Made by a program: the position numbers and the translations under genes. Below, piece by piece: positions 51,589-60,492 of a stretch of DNA of 64,000 nucleotides. The notes beneath the pieces were generated by a model. That model made no database searches. It was not told the origin of the DNA and saw nothing but the letters and a program-made list of their open reading frames with translations. Each line of letters begins with the position of its first letter. The first letter of the stretch is position 1. This DNA is from Pseudomonas sp. JAI120 (lineage in GTDB: Bacteria; Pseudomonadota; Gammaproteobacteria; Pseudomonadales; Pseudomonadaceae): the NCBI RefSeq assembly GCF_014207255.1, contig NZ_JACHCZ010000006.1, positions 124,001 to 188,000 of the forward strand, written 5' to 3'.

Positions 51589-51975
51589 TTTGTTCTTTCC
51601 TGAAACGCCTATCCGTGGCTCGTATGAGGGATTTTGTTCTGGACGTGAGAAAAGGGTGTGCGAACATTAGATATCGACCATCATAGTTTTAACTTTAGAC
51701 ATGACCTGGAAATATCTCGATGAATCGCCTCAAGCTTTTTGGACAGGCAGACGTTCGTTCAGATCCAGATCAACGTCTTTAGGAGACACCAGTGGTGTAG
51801 CTCGACGCAGAATGGGCTTTGACCGGCGTTAACGTAAACCAGGTCGGCCTAATCAATTGTTATCAACAATGAATGCCGCCATTTCCTTCCAGTGATTGGT
51901 TGCAGCAGCCATGAGTATTGTCGCCGTATTGCCTAGATTGACCGGAATGGTTTAACACTCCAACAGTGAGCTCTA
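51589..51975. other. Gene-free stretch upstream of the chemoreceptor gene
   Basis: About 390 bp without a full gene. On the minus strand a short open end (51730-51831) reads PILRRATPLVSPKDVDLDLN, then ERLPVQKA and stop, which looks like a piece of a lost coding sequence. The AT-rich 51600-51720 part probably carries the chemoreceptor promoter. Confidence 0.4.
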
Positions 51976-52707
51976 TCAAAGATATTTTTTGAACGTTGCC
52001 GCGGTGATAGCAGTTGCTATTCCGAGCATCACCACGCAAGGCAAAAAAATCACCATGGGGTTGAGCGAAAACGGTAGGGATAGGTAAATAACCCAGGGCA
52101 CGATCAGCATTGGTAACACTGCTCGCTTAGCGCGGTGGTAGACAAAGCTGCTTTCTAGTCCCGAGCCAAATTTGCGCAGGTCACGACGCATTAACCCATC
52201 AACAAGGCCAGTGATCATGCCTAGCAAGAACAGTGGCATGGCTAAGACCAGAATGGTCAGGCGCACCACAAAAGTGAAGGTGATGTAGACCGAAGCCAGC
52301 ACGAAATCCTCAATAGTCACGTAGAGCTTATTGGTCCATCCCCAGAACCCGTTGCCCTGGCTCGATACCCTGGCTTGCCGGGCAAAGTCCGCAAATCCAG
52401 TCTTGACCAACAGCCACTGATTGAGGAAGTCCAGTACCTGAAGGATCATCTGCCCAGGTTGTTTGAGAATGAGTGACGATTTGAAATGGTCGCTAAGCCA
52501 GCCCAGTTCATTGACCAGCATGACTTGGCTATGTCTCCAGCCTTGTTCCCCCCAAAATAAGAGCAGACCTGCCCACTCGATCAAGATCGAGAACAGTAAT
52601 GAGGCAATCAACAAACCGATGATGCGCAGGACCAAGCCGATCGCCGAAATAATCAACCCAGGACGCTGGCTCGATTGTGGCGGCGTGTTCTGGACGGAAG
52701 TCGCCAT
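51976..52707 (-). CDS. ICE membrane protein, TIGR03747 type
   Basis: A 243-residue protein with several membrane helices (LVLRIIGLLIASLLFSILIE, ASVYITFTFVVRLTILVLAM, then PLFLLGMITGLVDGLMRRDL and YLSLPFSLNPMVIFLPCVVM). The segment GLMRRDLRKFGSGLESSFVY is typical. ATG 52707 is preferred, as GGAG lies 7 nt upstream; ATGs at 52719 and 52782 are alternatives. It follows the TraD gene in the operon, with an 85-bp gap. Confidence 0.85.
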   Translation of the reverse strand: MATSVQNTPPQSSQRPGLIISAIGLVLRIIGLLIASLLFSILIEWAGLLLFWGEQGWRHSQVMLVNELGWLSDHFKSSLILKQPGQMILQVLDFLNQWLLVKTGFADFARQARVSSQGNGFWGWTNKLYVTIEDFVLASVYITFTFVVRLTILVLAMPLFLLGMITGLVDGLMRRDLRKFGSGLESSFVYHRAKRAVLPMLIVPWVIYLSLPFSLNPMVIFLPCVVMLGIATAITAATFKKYL

Positions 52708-52792
52708 TGATAACTCCATTGCGTGTTGCCGCGTTGATGTGGGCACGACTCTATCTGAACCATCTGCTGTTAAATCGAACAACTAGGTTGGG

Positions 52793-54898
52793 CTATCCGA
52801 CCTGATCCAGATTGAAGTTTGTAGTTGGTCCACCGCCACCCGCACTCCACCATTGACCCGCCTGCTCGTTGTAAGCCGCTCGCATCATCTGGGTGAGCTC
52901 CTGCAAGTCCTTGGGCATGGCATCGTCGTTAGAGTGTTTTGGCAACGGCATGCGGACTTTCCAAAGCTGACCACCAGCCTGGAAGGAGAACATTTGCCCC
53001 TTGGGCAAACTGACGATGTGAGCCGGCTCGATCAGCGGCACACTGGTGCTGCTAACACGGTCCTGTGAGGATGAGGTGAAATCCGTGTTGGCCTCGGGAT
53101 CGGAGGTGTCGGTGGCACCCGACACCAGCGTCCTGGTCAGCACGTTTACCTTGGGCAACTGTTGGGTGAGTAGTTCAGCGGTTGCTGTTTCGCGTACCCG
53201 CAGCATCTGCAGGGTGTTGAAGTTACCAATCACCTGGCCCGCCTTGGCGCGGTTGCCGATACGTGCTTCGATATCGCTGAGGGTTTGGGTGTAGGCCGTC
53301 ACCTGGATACCTGCACCGCCGCCCTTGTTTATCAGTGGGATAAACTCATCGCCCATCAACTCGTTAAACTCATCAGCATGCAGGTTGATTGGCAGTTTTC
53401 CACCAGCGTTGCCAGATCTAGGCAGCCCATGGTCAATGCCATGTTTGTAGATATGTCCCGCGACCGAGACCAAGTCGGCGAACATTGAATTGCCCACGGC
53501 GGCGGCCACTTCGGCATCAGTCAGCGCATCCAGGCCAACGTAGACGATGCCGCGTTTTCGGATGATCTGCATCCAGTCGAAGATCGGCCGCGGGTCATCC
53601 AGGTCGGTGTAGTTGGGAGCCAGTAACTGAGCGGTCTTGCCGGTGGTGAGTTTCTCCAGCAGCGGCAGTAGCGAGGCCACGATTTTGTCGAAGTAAGTGC
53701 GGTCGTAGCGCACCGCTGAACGCAGTCCGTCCATTACCGGATCAAATACACGCTTCACCGCCAGGTATTGCTCGATGGCCACAACCCGCTTTTCGCGTCC
53801 TATCATATGCCGCGGAATGTTCTTCTCGGTGAGCTTGCCTTCGAGCTGGACGATCACTTCCCACGCCTTCGGGTCGGTCTTGGCGAAAAACTGCTGGGCG
53901 TATTCGATGAACAGCGCATCGATGTTGACCACATGCCGTTGGATCTGCAGGTAGTCCGGACGCCGGCCCAGTTCGATCAAAGCCCGGGCAATAATGTTGA
54001 CGAAACGCCATGCGAACTCACGGAAGGCTGCGGAGTTACCTTCACCACTGAGCTGCCCAGCAATGCGAGATGCCACCTCAGAAATACGTCCGAAACGTCC
54101 CACCGCGTTGTAGCGGGCGGAGATTTCTGGCCAGCCCAGATGGAAGACATAAAACTCTTTCTCCCGACCGGCGCGTTTGGCTTCGACGTACATTCGCTTG
54201 AGCAAGTCGGCGTCGCCCTTCGGGTCGAAGACAATTACTACCTCATGTTCAATGCGGTGAATGTCCTGGGTGATGTACACCTCGGCGAGTCGCGTCTTAC
54301 CGACGCGGGTCGTGCCCAGCACCAGCGTGTGACCGACCCGTTCGCCCAGTGGCAGACTGACTTCCGTTTCATCGGGCTCGACCCCATGCAGCAAGGGCGA
54401 GCCTCCTACCGGTGCTAAAGGGCGCAACGGATTGAAGGCGCTGTCCCAGGCGGTGACACGGGACAATATCGAGAGCGGAAACGGTGCATGCTCAAGGGAC
54501 CGTTCGAGACCACGGGCTAGGCGATAACGGGCCGGTTGGTCGACATAATGGGCGACCGCTGGATCCTGAGCCTCGACCAAGCGCTGGGTATGCAGGCGGC
54601 TCCAGCGAAACCCTCGCCCCATGAACAGACGCTTACAACTGACCGGAATCTGCCGACTGGTCAGCTCGTAGCGGGATAGCCGACGGATATTACTCCGATA
54701 GCGCAACACCTCCCAGGCTTGTCGCAGGCGGATCAGGCCGAATAGGGTATAGGCCAGCGCTGCAACCAGCCCGATCTCGGGTGACAGGGCCACAGCCCAG
54801 GGCGAGTACACGCACAACACCGCGGCGGCGATGCAGATCGCTACGTTGTACAACTCCACCGCCGGCCGGAGCTTTGACTCCATCGCATGCTCTGCCAT
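52793..54898 (-). CDS. traD: Type IV coupling protein TraD (TIGR03743 type)
   Basis: A 701-residue coupling ATPase. Two N-terminal membrane helices (about 18-36 and 42-56), Walker A GTTRVGKT (195-202), Walker B in YVGLDALTD, and the downstream NLHADEFNELMGDEFIPLIN and GIQVTAYTQTLSDIEARIGN segments conserved in TraD/TraG/VirD4 proteins. It links the TraI-DNA complex to the secretion channel. The gene is intact. Its start is 10 bp from the stop of the TIGR03765 gene. Confidence 0.92.
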   Translation of the reverse strand: MAEHAMESKLRPAVELYNVAICIAAAVLCVYSPWAVALSPEIGLVAALAYTLFGLIRLRQAWEVLRYRSNIRRLSRYELTSRQIPVSCKRLFMGRGFRWSRLHTQRLVEAQDPAVAHYVDQPARYRLARGLERSLEHAPFPLSILSRVTAWDSAFNPLRPLAPVGGSPLLHGVEPDETEVSLPLGERVGHTLVLGTTRVGKTRLAEVYITQDIHRIEHEVVIVFDPKGDADLLKRMYVEAKRAGREKEFYVFHLGWPEISARYNAVGRFGRISEVASRIAGQLSGEGNSAAFREFAWRFVNIIARALIELGRRPDYLQIQRHVVNIDALFIEYAQQFFAKTDPKAWEVIVQLEGKLTEKNIPRHMIGREKRVVAIEQYLAVKRVFDPVMDGLRSAVRYDRTYFDKIVASLLPLLEKLTTGKTAQLLAPNYTDLDDPRPIFDWMQIIRKRGIVYVGLDALTDAEVAAAVGNSMFADLVSVAGHIYKHGIDHGLPRSGNAGGKLPINLHADEFNELMGDEFIPLINKGGGAGIQVTAYTQTLSDIEARIGNRAKAGQVIGNFNTLQMLRVRETATAELLTQQLPKVNVLTRTLVSGATDTSDPEANTDFTSSSQDRVSSTSVPLIEPAHIVSLPKGQMFSFQAGGQLWKVRMPLPKHSNDDAMPKDLQELTQMMRAAYNEQAGQWWSAGGGGPTTNFNLDQVG

Positions 54899-54907
54899 GA
54901 CCTGGAC

Positions 54908-55423
54908 TCACTGTTCCAGTGAGGTGTCGGTGATCAAGACGGGGTAGTGCTCGATCTGCAAGCGGGTGGCGATGTCGTTACCGTTGACCGGCAGGATGCT
55001 GATGCCCGGGGCGGCGGCTCGAATCCGGGCCAAAGCTTCGGTATCGGTTACTTCAACCGCTAGACCGGCTGCGCCCATTTCCTGCAGTTCAGGCGCGCGT
55101 TGACGCAACCAAGCCAGTGAGTGGGTATCCTCACCCACCAGGAAAAATGGCCGTAAGCCCGGCATGTTTAGGGCGCGAGACTTGATTTGGCCGGGACTCA
55201 AGTGAGAGCTGCGAACGGGTAATATCCAGGTTTCATCGGCAAACCTGGACAAGTCCGCATGCATGGCGCGACCAGGCTGGAGATTGTTGTTTATGGGCGC
55301 CATGGCAACTTGAAGATGGGGACGGGTGAAGCCGCCAAACTGGTCCTCTGCAACGGATTCTTTCGACTGGGCGAAAGCAGCCAAGAGAAGGGAGAAGTAA
55401 TAGGCAGTAGGAATTCGTTTCAT
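54908..55423 (-). CDS. ICE protein, TIGR03765 (PFL_4695) type
   Basis: A 171-residue exported protein: signal peptide (RIPTAYYFSLLLAAFAQSKE), then LPVRSSHLSPGQIKSRALNM and PGLRPFFLVGEDTHSLAWLR. The family occurs only in these transfer regions, directly upstream of traD; role unknown, probably periplasmic. It overlaps the transglycosylase stop by 4 bp. Confidence 0.85.
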   Translation of the reverse strand: MKRIPTAYYFSLLLAAFAQSKESVAEDQFGGFTRPHLQVAMAPINNNLQPGRAMHADLSRFADETWILPVRSSHLSPGQIKSRALNMPGLRPFFLVGEDTHSLAWLRQRAPELQEMGAAGLAVEVTDTEALARIRAAAPGISILPVNGNDIATRLQIEHYPVLITDTSLEQ

Positions 55424-55968
55424 GGTGGTGTGCCTTGTTCAGCGGACGCCTGTAGTCGTGCGAGTTGCCGGGAGAATCCATCGCGGTAACGCGCGGCGGG
55501 TAAACCTCCCGCAGGGCGGTGATAACGCCCTGCGGCTGAAACCCAATCGCCGGTGACGGCGTGATGCTCTTGCAGCAGGGCGGCAGTCACAGCCAGATTG
55601 CGGTAGGGTTCGAGAGTTTCGCAGGGACCGGAAAAACGTTGTCCGTGATAACCCAGGTTGGTTTGCCCAAGTCCGGCGTCGACCCGTTTAGCGTCATATT
55701 GTGTGAGCGCCTGGAGCAAGGCGTGACATGCGGCCTGGCGAGTGGCGAAACGGTAGGGTGTTCCGGCGATATTCAGGGTCCAAGGCCACGGCAGCAGTCG
55801 ATCACGGACGCGAATACCGCTCTCCTGTAAGGCAATCGCGAACAACACCGTAGAAGGAATGTTGGCGTCATGCGCCGCCAGTTGATAAGCCGGAGGGGGA
55901 AGTTCGTTAGCCCGAACCGCGTGCACCGTCAGCAGGAGGGCAATAGCAATCAATCGAGACGTTGCCAT
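55420..55968 (-). CDS. Lytic transglycosylase of the transfer region
   Basis: A 182-residue SLT-type muramidase with signal peptide (LIAIALLLTVHAVRA). The catalytic glutamate is in FAIALQESGIR, and DAGLGQTNLGYHGQRFSGPC plus NLAVTAALLQEHHAVTGDWV are the usual downstream motifs. It opens peptidoglycan for channel assembly. Its 5' end overlaps the TIGR03759 gene by 19 bp. Confidence 0.9.
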   Translation of the reverse strand: MATSRLIAIALLLTVHAVRANELPPPAYQLAAHDANIPSTVLFAIALQESGIRVRDRLLPWPWTLNIAGTPYRFATRQAACHALLQALTQYDAKRVDAGLGQTNLGYHGQRFSGPCETLEPYRNLAVTAALLQEHHAVTGDWVSAAGRYHRPAGGLPAARYRDGFSRQLARLQASAEQGTPP

Positions 55969-56669
55969 TGTCCATTCACCTGTTGAAATGTGACGGGTAA
56001 TGGTCTTGGGGCGCCCAGGCTGAACCAGCGACCACGGTCATGGTTCAGGGTGATCTGTCGGCGTTGAACCTTGACTGGATCGATGTCCGCTTGCCGAGCC
56101 CAGCTGCGGACGCGTTCATCCTCGCCTTGGCTGCCCACCAGGTAGATATCGAACGCCGTATCACTGCTTTGCAGACGCTGTGCTTCGGCGGTGCACGCAG
56201 AGCAGTGGTCTTCGACAAACAGAGCTCGGCGCGGCTCTACCGGTGAGCTAGCAGAGGGCGGGGATGCCATACCCTGAACCGGCAACCGCCCCGGAAACAG
56301 CTTGGCCCAGGCCGCTGTGTAAGCGTTTTGGTAGGCCAATTCACGCTCGGCGCGCTTGGCTTCCAGTGCTACCTGTAATTCGGCATATCGCTGGCGCTCT
56401 TGGTCGGTCTGGGCCTCAACCCCTAGGGCGGTCAAGGGGTCGAGGTTCGGGCTCCAGAAACCGCGTGGGCCGGCTTGGATCTGTTCGAAACGTGTCCATT
56501 CCTGCTCGGTCACGCCCCAACTCGCCGCCTGTTCAGAGTCAGAGCGCCCCAAGGGCGCGACCTGCGTGTCCTGGTTCCTTGACGGTGTCGTGACGGGGTT
56601 GCCCATCGCAGCGCCTATGGCCAGTAGCGAAGCGAGACAGACGATGGGGAGTAGTGGGGCTCTGTTCAT
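55950..56669 (-). CDS. ICE protein, TIGR03759 (PFL_4693) type
   Basis: A 239-residue exported protein: signal peptide (LPIVCLASLLAIGAAMGNP), then WGVTEQEWTRFEQIQAGPRG and WSPNLDPLTALGVEAQTDQE, the family hallmark. A C-terminal thioredoxin-like part includes FVEDHCSACTAEAQ, with a CxxC pair that could act in disulfide chemistry; this is of note because the usual DsbC-like gene of the element is missing. Confidence 0.85.
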   Translation of the reverse strand: MNRAPLLPIVCLASLLAIGAAMGNPVTTPSRNQDTQVAPLGRSDSEQAASWGVTEQEWTRFEQIQAGPRGFWSPNLDPLTALGVEAQTDQERQRYAELQVALEAKRAERELAYQNAYTAAWAKLFPGRLPVQGMASPPSASSPVEPRRALFVEDHCSACTAEAQRLQSSDTAFDIYLVGSQGEDERVRSWARQADIDPVKVQRRQITLNHDRGRWFSLGAPRPLPVTFQQVNGQWQRLD

Positions 56670-56678
56670 GATCGCTTC

Positions 56679-57350
56679 TCAAGGGAGTTGCACTGTCTGG
56701 TCTGGCTGAGCAGCCACTGCGAAGATGGCCGCCTTCGGCTCCAGCACTTTCAGTCGCCATGTGCCAAGCTGCTCGCCGTTGTGCAGCAACCGGATATCGT
56801 TGAGCGAGCGACTATCAGGAGGCGCGACCGCCAGAAAGCGCTCGCCACCACGGGACTCGACACTCAACACTGAGAATGGCGGCGGGAGCAGGGCAGACTT
56901 GGGGCGAGAGGTTTTCGTCGGTTTGGCCGGGGAAGATGTCGGTGGAGGAAGTGTTGGCTGTGGCTTGAGGTCCAGGAGTTGCTGCTCGACGTGCTCAAGT
57001 CGTGCGCGTAGCGCGTTCATGTCGGCTGTGGTGGCTCGGTCTGCCAGACCGTCGCGTAGCTCCTGTATCTCTTGTGCCCATTGATCCAACATCGGGTCGA
57101 GTGTGTTGGCCTGTTGTTCACCGGAATCCACCATCTGCTTCAGGTCCTTCAGTGCATGCTGCAGCTTCTCCTGCGCGTCTTTGAGATCGCTCGAATCACG
57201 TTGCAAGGTTTGCAGGATCTGTAGGTGTTGGGCGTTCGCATTTCCCAGCTCGGTCACGCGTTGATACTGGTTATACAAACCACCACTCAGTCCGGAAACC
57301 GCCAGGCAAAGTAAGCCAACAATGATGGTTTGAAACGTCGAGGCTTTCAT
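56679..57350 (-). CDS. ICE protein with membrane anchor and coiled coil
   Basis: A 223-residue protein: one N-terminal membrane helix (TIIVGLLCLAVSGLSGGLY), a long coiled coil (about 30-125, with LQRDSSDLKDAQEKLQHALK and LRARLEHVEQQLLDLKPQ), a proline/serine/lysine linker and a small C-terminal domain (FSVLSVESRGGERFLAVAPP). Its position between the PilL-like and TIGR03759 genes is constant in these elements. A bitopic periplasmic protein; function unknown. Overlaps the PilL-like gene by 4 bp. Confidence 0.8.
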   Translation of the reverse strand: MKASTFQTIIVGLLCLAVSGLSGGLYNQYQRVTELGNANAQHLQILQTLQRDSSDLKDAQEKLQHALKDLKQMVDSGEQQANTLDPMLDQWAQEIQELRDGLADRATTADMNALRARLEHVEQQLLDLKPQPTLPPPTSSPAKPTKTSRPKSALLPPPFSVLSVESRGGERFLAVAPPDSRSLNDIRLLHNGEQLGTWRLKVLEPKAAIFAVAAQPDQTVQLP

Positions 57351-57889
57351 GGCCGTGCCTCCGTCTGATGGGACGAGTCTGGTTTAGCCGGCACGATGCC
57401 GACATCAGCTTTCTGCTGTTCGAAGCAGACCGAACGGCTGACCTCATCGGTCGTGAGTTGCCAGGCGGAGCCAGCCAATACCTGTAGTGCGCTGCGTAAC
57501 GGGACCGGGCCGAGCCGGTAATGGGCTGCAGGCAGAGGTTGAGTGAAAAGTGTCTTTACTGGTTCGGTGGCAGGGCAGAGCGAATAACCCGAGCGCTGCA
57601 GCACGTAGTGCATCGCCTCCTGTACCGAGGGATTAAAGTTGGACGGTATGTTCACATCAATGATTTGAGCGAGAAGATCACGTTGCTCCGTGGTGGGCTC
57701 GGTGCTCACCAGCGTATAGCGACCATAACGGATTTCCGCCGGATGGCTTGCTTCGGCTGGGCTCCTTGATAACTGGGTCCGATTGGAACCACTGTCGATC
57801 TTTGGATCAGTCGGCAATGGGGTGGGGATTTGCGCGCTGCAGGCACTCAAAAAAACCAGCAGGCAGACAGGCGTAAAAAAACGCTCCAT
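57347..57889 (-). CDS. PilL-type N-terminal protein (TIGR03748-like)
   Basis: A 180-residue lipoprotein: lipobox VFLSACS (Cys about residue 17), then GRYTLVSTEPTTEQRDLLAQ, IIDVNIPSNFNPSVQEAMHY and PLRSALQVLAGSAWQLTTDE, a secretin-N/PilL-like domain. In PFGI-1-type elements this begins the transfer region and is linked with the type IVB pilus. No other pil genes are visible in the window. Confidence 0.82.
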   Translation of the reverse strand: MERFFTPVCLLVFLSACSAQIPTPLPTDPKIDSGSNRTQLSRSPAEASHPAEIRYGRYTLVSTEPTTEQRDLLAQIIDVNIPSNFNPSVQEAMHYVLQRSGYSLCPATEPVKTLFTQPLPAAHYRLGPVPLRSALQVLAGSAWQLTTDEVSRSVCFEQQKADVGIVPAKPDSSHQTEARP

Positions 57890-57890
57890 G

Positions 57891-57933
57891 AAAAAAACCT
57901 CATGTCAGATTCAGTGCAGAACCTGACATGAGG
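57891..57933 (-). terminator. Strong terminator upstream of the PilL-like gene
   Basis: CCTCATGTCAG (57898-57908) pairs perfectly with CTGACATGAGG (57923-57933); seven A residues at 57891-57897 give the U-tract for minus-strand transcription. It ends the transcript coming from the 57996-58733 gene and insulates the transfer operon. Confidence 0.88.
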
Positions 57934-57995
57934 TGAAGGAGCGATTCAGTGAGAAAGTCGATTCAAGGCGGGTCGTCTTAACGCTGAACGCGTTG

Positions 57996-58733
57996 CTATT
58001 CATCAAAAATGGCGAGCGTGTCCAAGACGGCAGCGTCGGGGTCGAAAATCAACAAGCACACATCCGCCAATGCCGCCAGATACAGCACGTTGACCAAGGC
58101 TGCCGGCGTACCGGCATCGAGTTGCTCTTGCCTCAGCGATGAGTAAGAACAGCCCTCGATTTTGATCAGGTTATTGTCGGTCCAGGGCGTGCCGATCAGC
58201 TTACACCCGACGCCATTGCAGTCCTTCAGGGCAAAGGGTTCGAACAGCAGACCGGATGGTCTGTAGTCGAAATTGCCAGCCCGGCGCTCCAAGTAACGCA
58301 ATGCTTCTTCAGTGAGGTGTGTGGTACTGATCTCCCAGATTCGACTGTAGTGTCCTGTCTCGAAGCTCAAGCGACGGATCACGGCTTCGGCATCTTCCAA
58401 GGAGTACAGATCGCCGACATGATGCCGCTCGTTGAGCATTTCGCCCATCACGGCATAGATCACTTGGCGCACCAGCCCAGTGGACTGACAGCGTTCATCC
58501 AACTCATCCGGAATGGATTGACCTTCGCTGATCAAGGCGAAATCTTCATTGAAGATGCAGGGGAACAGCTGCAGTTCATCGTCGGGCAAATGGACCTGTG
58601 AGTAGTGCAGGGGGCGAAAGCAGGGAGGGTAGTTGTTTTCGTAGGTGATCAGTAGCAGCCGTTCGATATGCAAGTTGTCGTAACCGCGAGCAAACGGGTT
58701 TGAAGCTGGGAGCAGGGCTAGGGTTTGGTTCAT
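57996..58733 (-). CDS. Hypothetical ICE protein, 245 residues
   Basis: Starts at ATG 58733 (MNQTLALLPASNPFARGYDN). It contains NLHIERLLLITYENNYPPCF, DDELQLFPCIFNEDFALISE and ALRYLERRAGNFDYRPSGLL. No membrane segment. Not recognised as a named family. It stands alone between two terminators (58761-58778 upstream, 57891-57933 downstream), so it is probably expressed from its own promoter. Short gap 57934-57995 holds nothing else. Confidence 0.75.
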   Translation of the reverse strand: MNQTLALLPASNPFARGYDNLHIERLLLITYENNYPPCFRPLHYSQVHLPDDELQLFPCIFNEDFALISEGQSIPDELDERCQSTGLVRQVIYAVMGEMLNERHHVGDLYSLEDAEAVIRRLSFETGHYSRIWEISTTHLTEEALRYLERRAGNFDYRPSGLLFEPFALKDCNGVGCKLIGTPWTDNNLIKIEGCSYSSLRQEQLDAGTPAALVNVLYLAALADVCLLIFDPDAAVLDTLAIFDE

Positions 58734-58760
58734 GAGGGGTCTCCAGAATTGAAATGAACA

Positions 58761-58778
58761 AGGCGCCCGTAGGCGCCT
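58761..58778 (-). terminator. Hairpin after the RadC-like gene
   Basis: AGGCGCC (58761-58767) and GGCGCCT (58772-58778) form a 7-bp stem with a CGTA loop, 8 bp beyond the RadC-like stop codon. On the minus strand the hairpin is followed by TGTTCATTTC, a weak U-tract. Confidence 0.6.
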
Positions 58779-58785
58779 GTGAGGG

Positions 58786-59280
58786 TTAAAGCCAGCCGTA
58801 TTCGGCAAGGGAGAGCGGGCGACCTTCACCCACTATGAAGTGATCCAGTACGCACACGTCGATCAAGGCCAAGGCCTCTTTCAACCGTGCGGTCAAAACA
58901 CGGTCCGCCTGGCTGGGCTCCGTGCACCTTGAGGGATGGTTGTGAACAAAAATGACGGCTGCAGCGTTATGCGCGAGGGAGCGCTTAACGACTTGGCGGG
59001 GGTAAACGCTGGCGCCATCAATGCTGCCGTGAAAGAGGATTTCGAACGCCAGCACCCGGTGCTGGGCGTCAAAAAAAACCACACCAAAGACTTCATGTTC
59101 TTGTTGTGTAAGCTGCAGTTTTAGGTATGAGGTCACGGCGTCAGGTGACGTCAGTTTAGGACCACGGTTGAACAACCGACGGTCTAGAATATGCAGCGCT
59201 TCGTCGATCAGCAGGTTTTCTTGGACAATGCGATCAGCCTCGAAATCCGAGGTCTCAATCAGTGTGAGTTGGGGGCTCAT
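58786..59280 (-). CDS. RadC-like JAB-domain protein
   Basis: A 164-residue protein of the RadC/JAMM family: [40 protein letters not shown] and the metal-binding [16 protein letters not shown] (His113, His115, Asp126). Start ATG 59280 has GGAGGT upstream. RadC-like proteins are common on ICEs and phages; a role in recombination or anti-defence is assumed but not proven. The leader has a hairpin at 59322-59339. Confidence 0.88.
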   Translation of the reverse strand: MSPQLTLIETSDFEADRIVQENLLIDEALHILDRRLFNRGPKLTSPDAVTSYLKLQLTQQEHEVFGVVFFDAQHRVLAFEILFHGSIDGASVYPRQVVKRSLAHNAAAVIFVHNHPSRCTEPSQADRVLTARLKEALALIDVCVLDHFIVGEGRPLSLAEYGWL

Positions 59281-59321
59281 GGCGCTACCTCCGAAGGGAA
59301 TAATCAGGGGGTACACGCCCA

Positions 59322-59339
59322 TGGGGAGTGGTATCCCCA
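59322..59339 (-). promoter_or_regulatory. Leader hairpin of the RadC-like gene
   Basis: TGGGGA (59322-59327) and TCCCCA (59334-59339) pair around a 6-nt loop. On the minus strand it is preceded by CACCCACC and followed by TGGGCGTG, about 40 nt before the ATG; same design as before the ArdC-like, DUF3577 and 109-residue protein genes. Confidence 0.6.
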
Positions 59340-59381
59340 GGGTGGGTGTGGAGTTGCAGGCGTTTGCAGGTGATGTAGGGT

Positions 59382-59639
59382 TTACAGCCGAGTGTATCGG
59401 TGACGTTGACCGTGTAGAGGTGAACCACAACTGTCGCAAGGCAACGTAGAAAAGGCTCTTATTCCCCAGCCGGTTTCGGGGTCGAAGTCGGCACTGATGG
59501 GCATTAAGCGAACCAGCCCACGATGTATCGCGGCGATGCGTTGTGCGATCTCATTCGGCGAGTGATACAGCGATAACGTGCTGTAGTCCTCGTAAGCCGC
59601 ACCGAACAGGCAGTCGTCGCAAAGCCAGAAGGATTCCAT
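59382..59639 (-). CDS. Hypothetical cysteine-rich ICE protein, 85 residues
   Basis: Starts [20 protein letters not shown] and ends with [20 protein letters not shown]. Two CxxC pairs (residues 7-10 and about 69-72) suggest a small zinc-binding protein. GGAG precedes ATG 59639. It lies between the DUF3577 and RadC-like genes on the same strand. No family recognised. Confidence 0.7.
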   Translation of the reverse strand: MESFWLCDDCLFGAAYEDYSTLSLYHSPNEIAQRIAAIHRGLVRLMPISADFDPETGWGIRAFSTLPCDSCGSPLHGQRHRYTRL

Positions 59640-59666
59640 GTTGGTTCTCCTGTGCTGATTGAAGAA

Positions 59667-59688
59667 AAGGCGCTCGAGGGAGCGCCTT
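59667..59688 (-). terminator. Terminator after the DUF3577 gene
   Basis: AAGGCGCTC (59667-59675) and GAGCGCCTT (59680-59688) form a perfect 9-bp stem with a 4-nt loop; the minus strand continues as TTCTTC. It lies 23 bp beyond the DUF3577 stop codon. Confidence 0.75.
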
Positions 59689-59710
59689 GATGTAAAACAT
59701 CATGGATTGT

Positions 59711-60292
59711 TCAGGCGGACTGAACAGCACGTGTGGCGACACGGCGGGCCGTGCGGGGAGTGGTGGCAGATACAGGTTTAGTCCTGAGCTCTGTTGATTT
59801 ACCGATATTCTCAGCTTCGACATCAGCCGACGCTGGGGATGACTCACTGTTTGGCGCTTGCTCAGCAGATGCTGTTCCTTCCTGCCTGGCGGGCGCTTTG
59901 TATTCGAACTTGCCATTGACCTTGATCCAGTCGATGAACAGCAAACGACCTTTCAGGCTGGCGCCAGGTTGGCCTTGTTTATCGCCTTTCTCATAGAGAA
60001 ATGGGTCGATCCACAGGTCACCAATACGGAACGACAGCAAGACCTTTTTCTCGGCTTTGACGGCGTCCATATAGAGGCGAATCAAGCGGTCAGCTTCGCC
60101 ACCAGCGACTTTGCAATCAAAGCGGGTGTACTCCACTGCATCGGAGGCACCATGCAAGGCTGCGATATCGCAGGCCATGAATGGCTGACCGCGGCGGACC
60201 TGTACTTCACGAACACGGTTGAGGTAGCCGATACCGGCGGTGTGCAGGTTGAAGTAAGAGGTCGCTTCTTGGGATTGGTTGGCGTAGGCCAT
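59711..60292 (-). CDS. STY4534-type ICE replication protein (DUF3577)
   Basis: A 193-residue protein: QEATSYFNLHTAGIGYLNRV, REVQVRRGQPFMACDIAALH and AEKKVLLSFRIGDLWIDPFL are conserved DUF3577 segments (about 1-125), followed by a low-complexity tail of alanine, serine and glutamate. The first domain resembles a single-strand DNA-binding OB-type fold and the family is annotated as an ICE replication protein. It has the longest leader in the window: a 10-bp hairpin (60333-60362) and conserved RNA copy 2 (60493-60648). Confidence 0.88.
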   Translation of the reverse strand: MAYANQSQEATSYFNLHTAGIGYLNRVREVQVRRGQPFMACDIAALHGASDAVEYTRFDCKVAGGEADRLIRLYMDAVKAEKKVLLSFRIGDLWIDPFLYEKGDKQGQPGASLKGRLLFIDWIKVNGKFEYKAPARQEGTASAEQAPNSESSPASADVEAENIGKSTELRTKPVSATTPRTARRVATRAVQSA

Positions 60293-60332
60293 GGTGGTTC
60301 TCCTGTTTCAAGGGAAAACGGCGACGCACAGC

Positions 60333-60362
60333 CCCTGACGGGAAAGTGAGCCCCCGTCAGGG
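60333..60362 (-). promoter_or_regulatory. Leader hairpin of the DUF3577 gene
   Basis: CCCTGACGGG (60333-60342) and CCCGTCAGGG (60353-60362) are perfect 10-bp arms with a 10-nt loop, preceded on the minus strand by TTACCCAC and followed by GCTGTGCG; the ATG is about 41 nt downstream. Fourth member of the leader hairpin set. Confidence 0.65.
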
Positions 60363-60492
60363 TGGGTAAGATGAAGTCGAGCGATGAACGACTCGCCACC
60401 GGCAAGCCGATGACCATCAGAATGAAGCTTCTGGGTGAGTAGCTGTGCAGCAGAGGAGAGTCTGCAGTGGTAACCCGCAGGCATGGAGTAGT

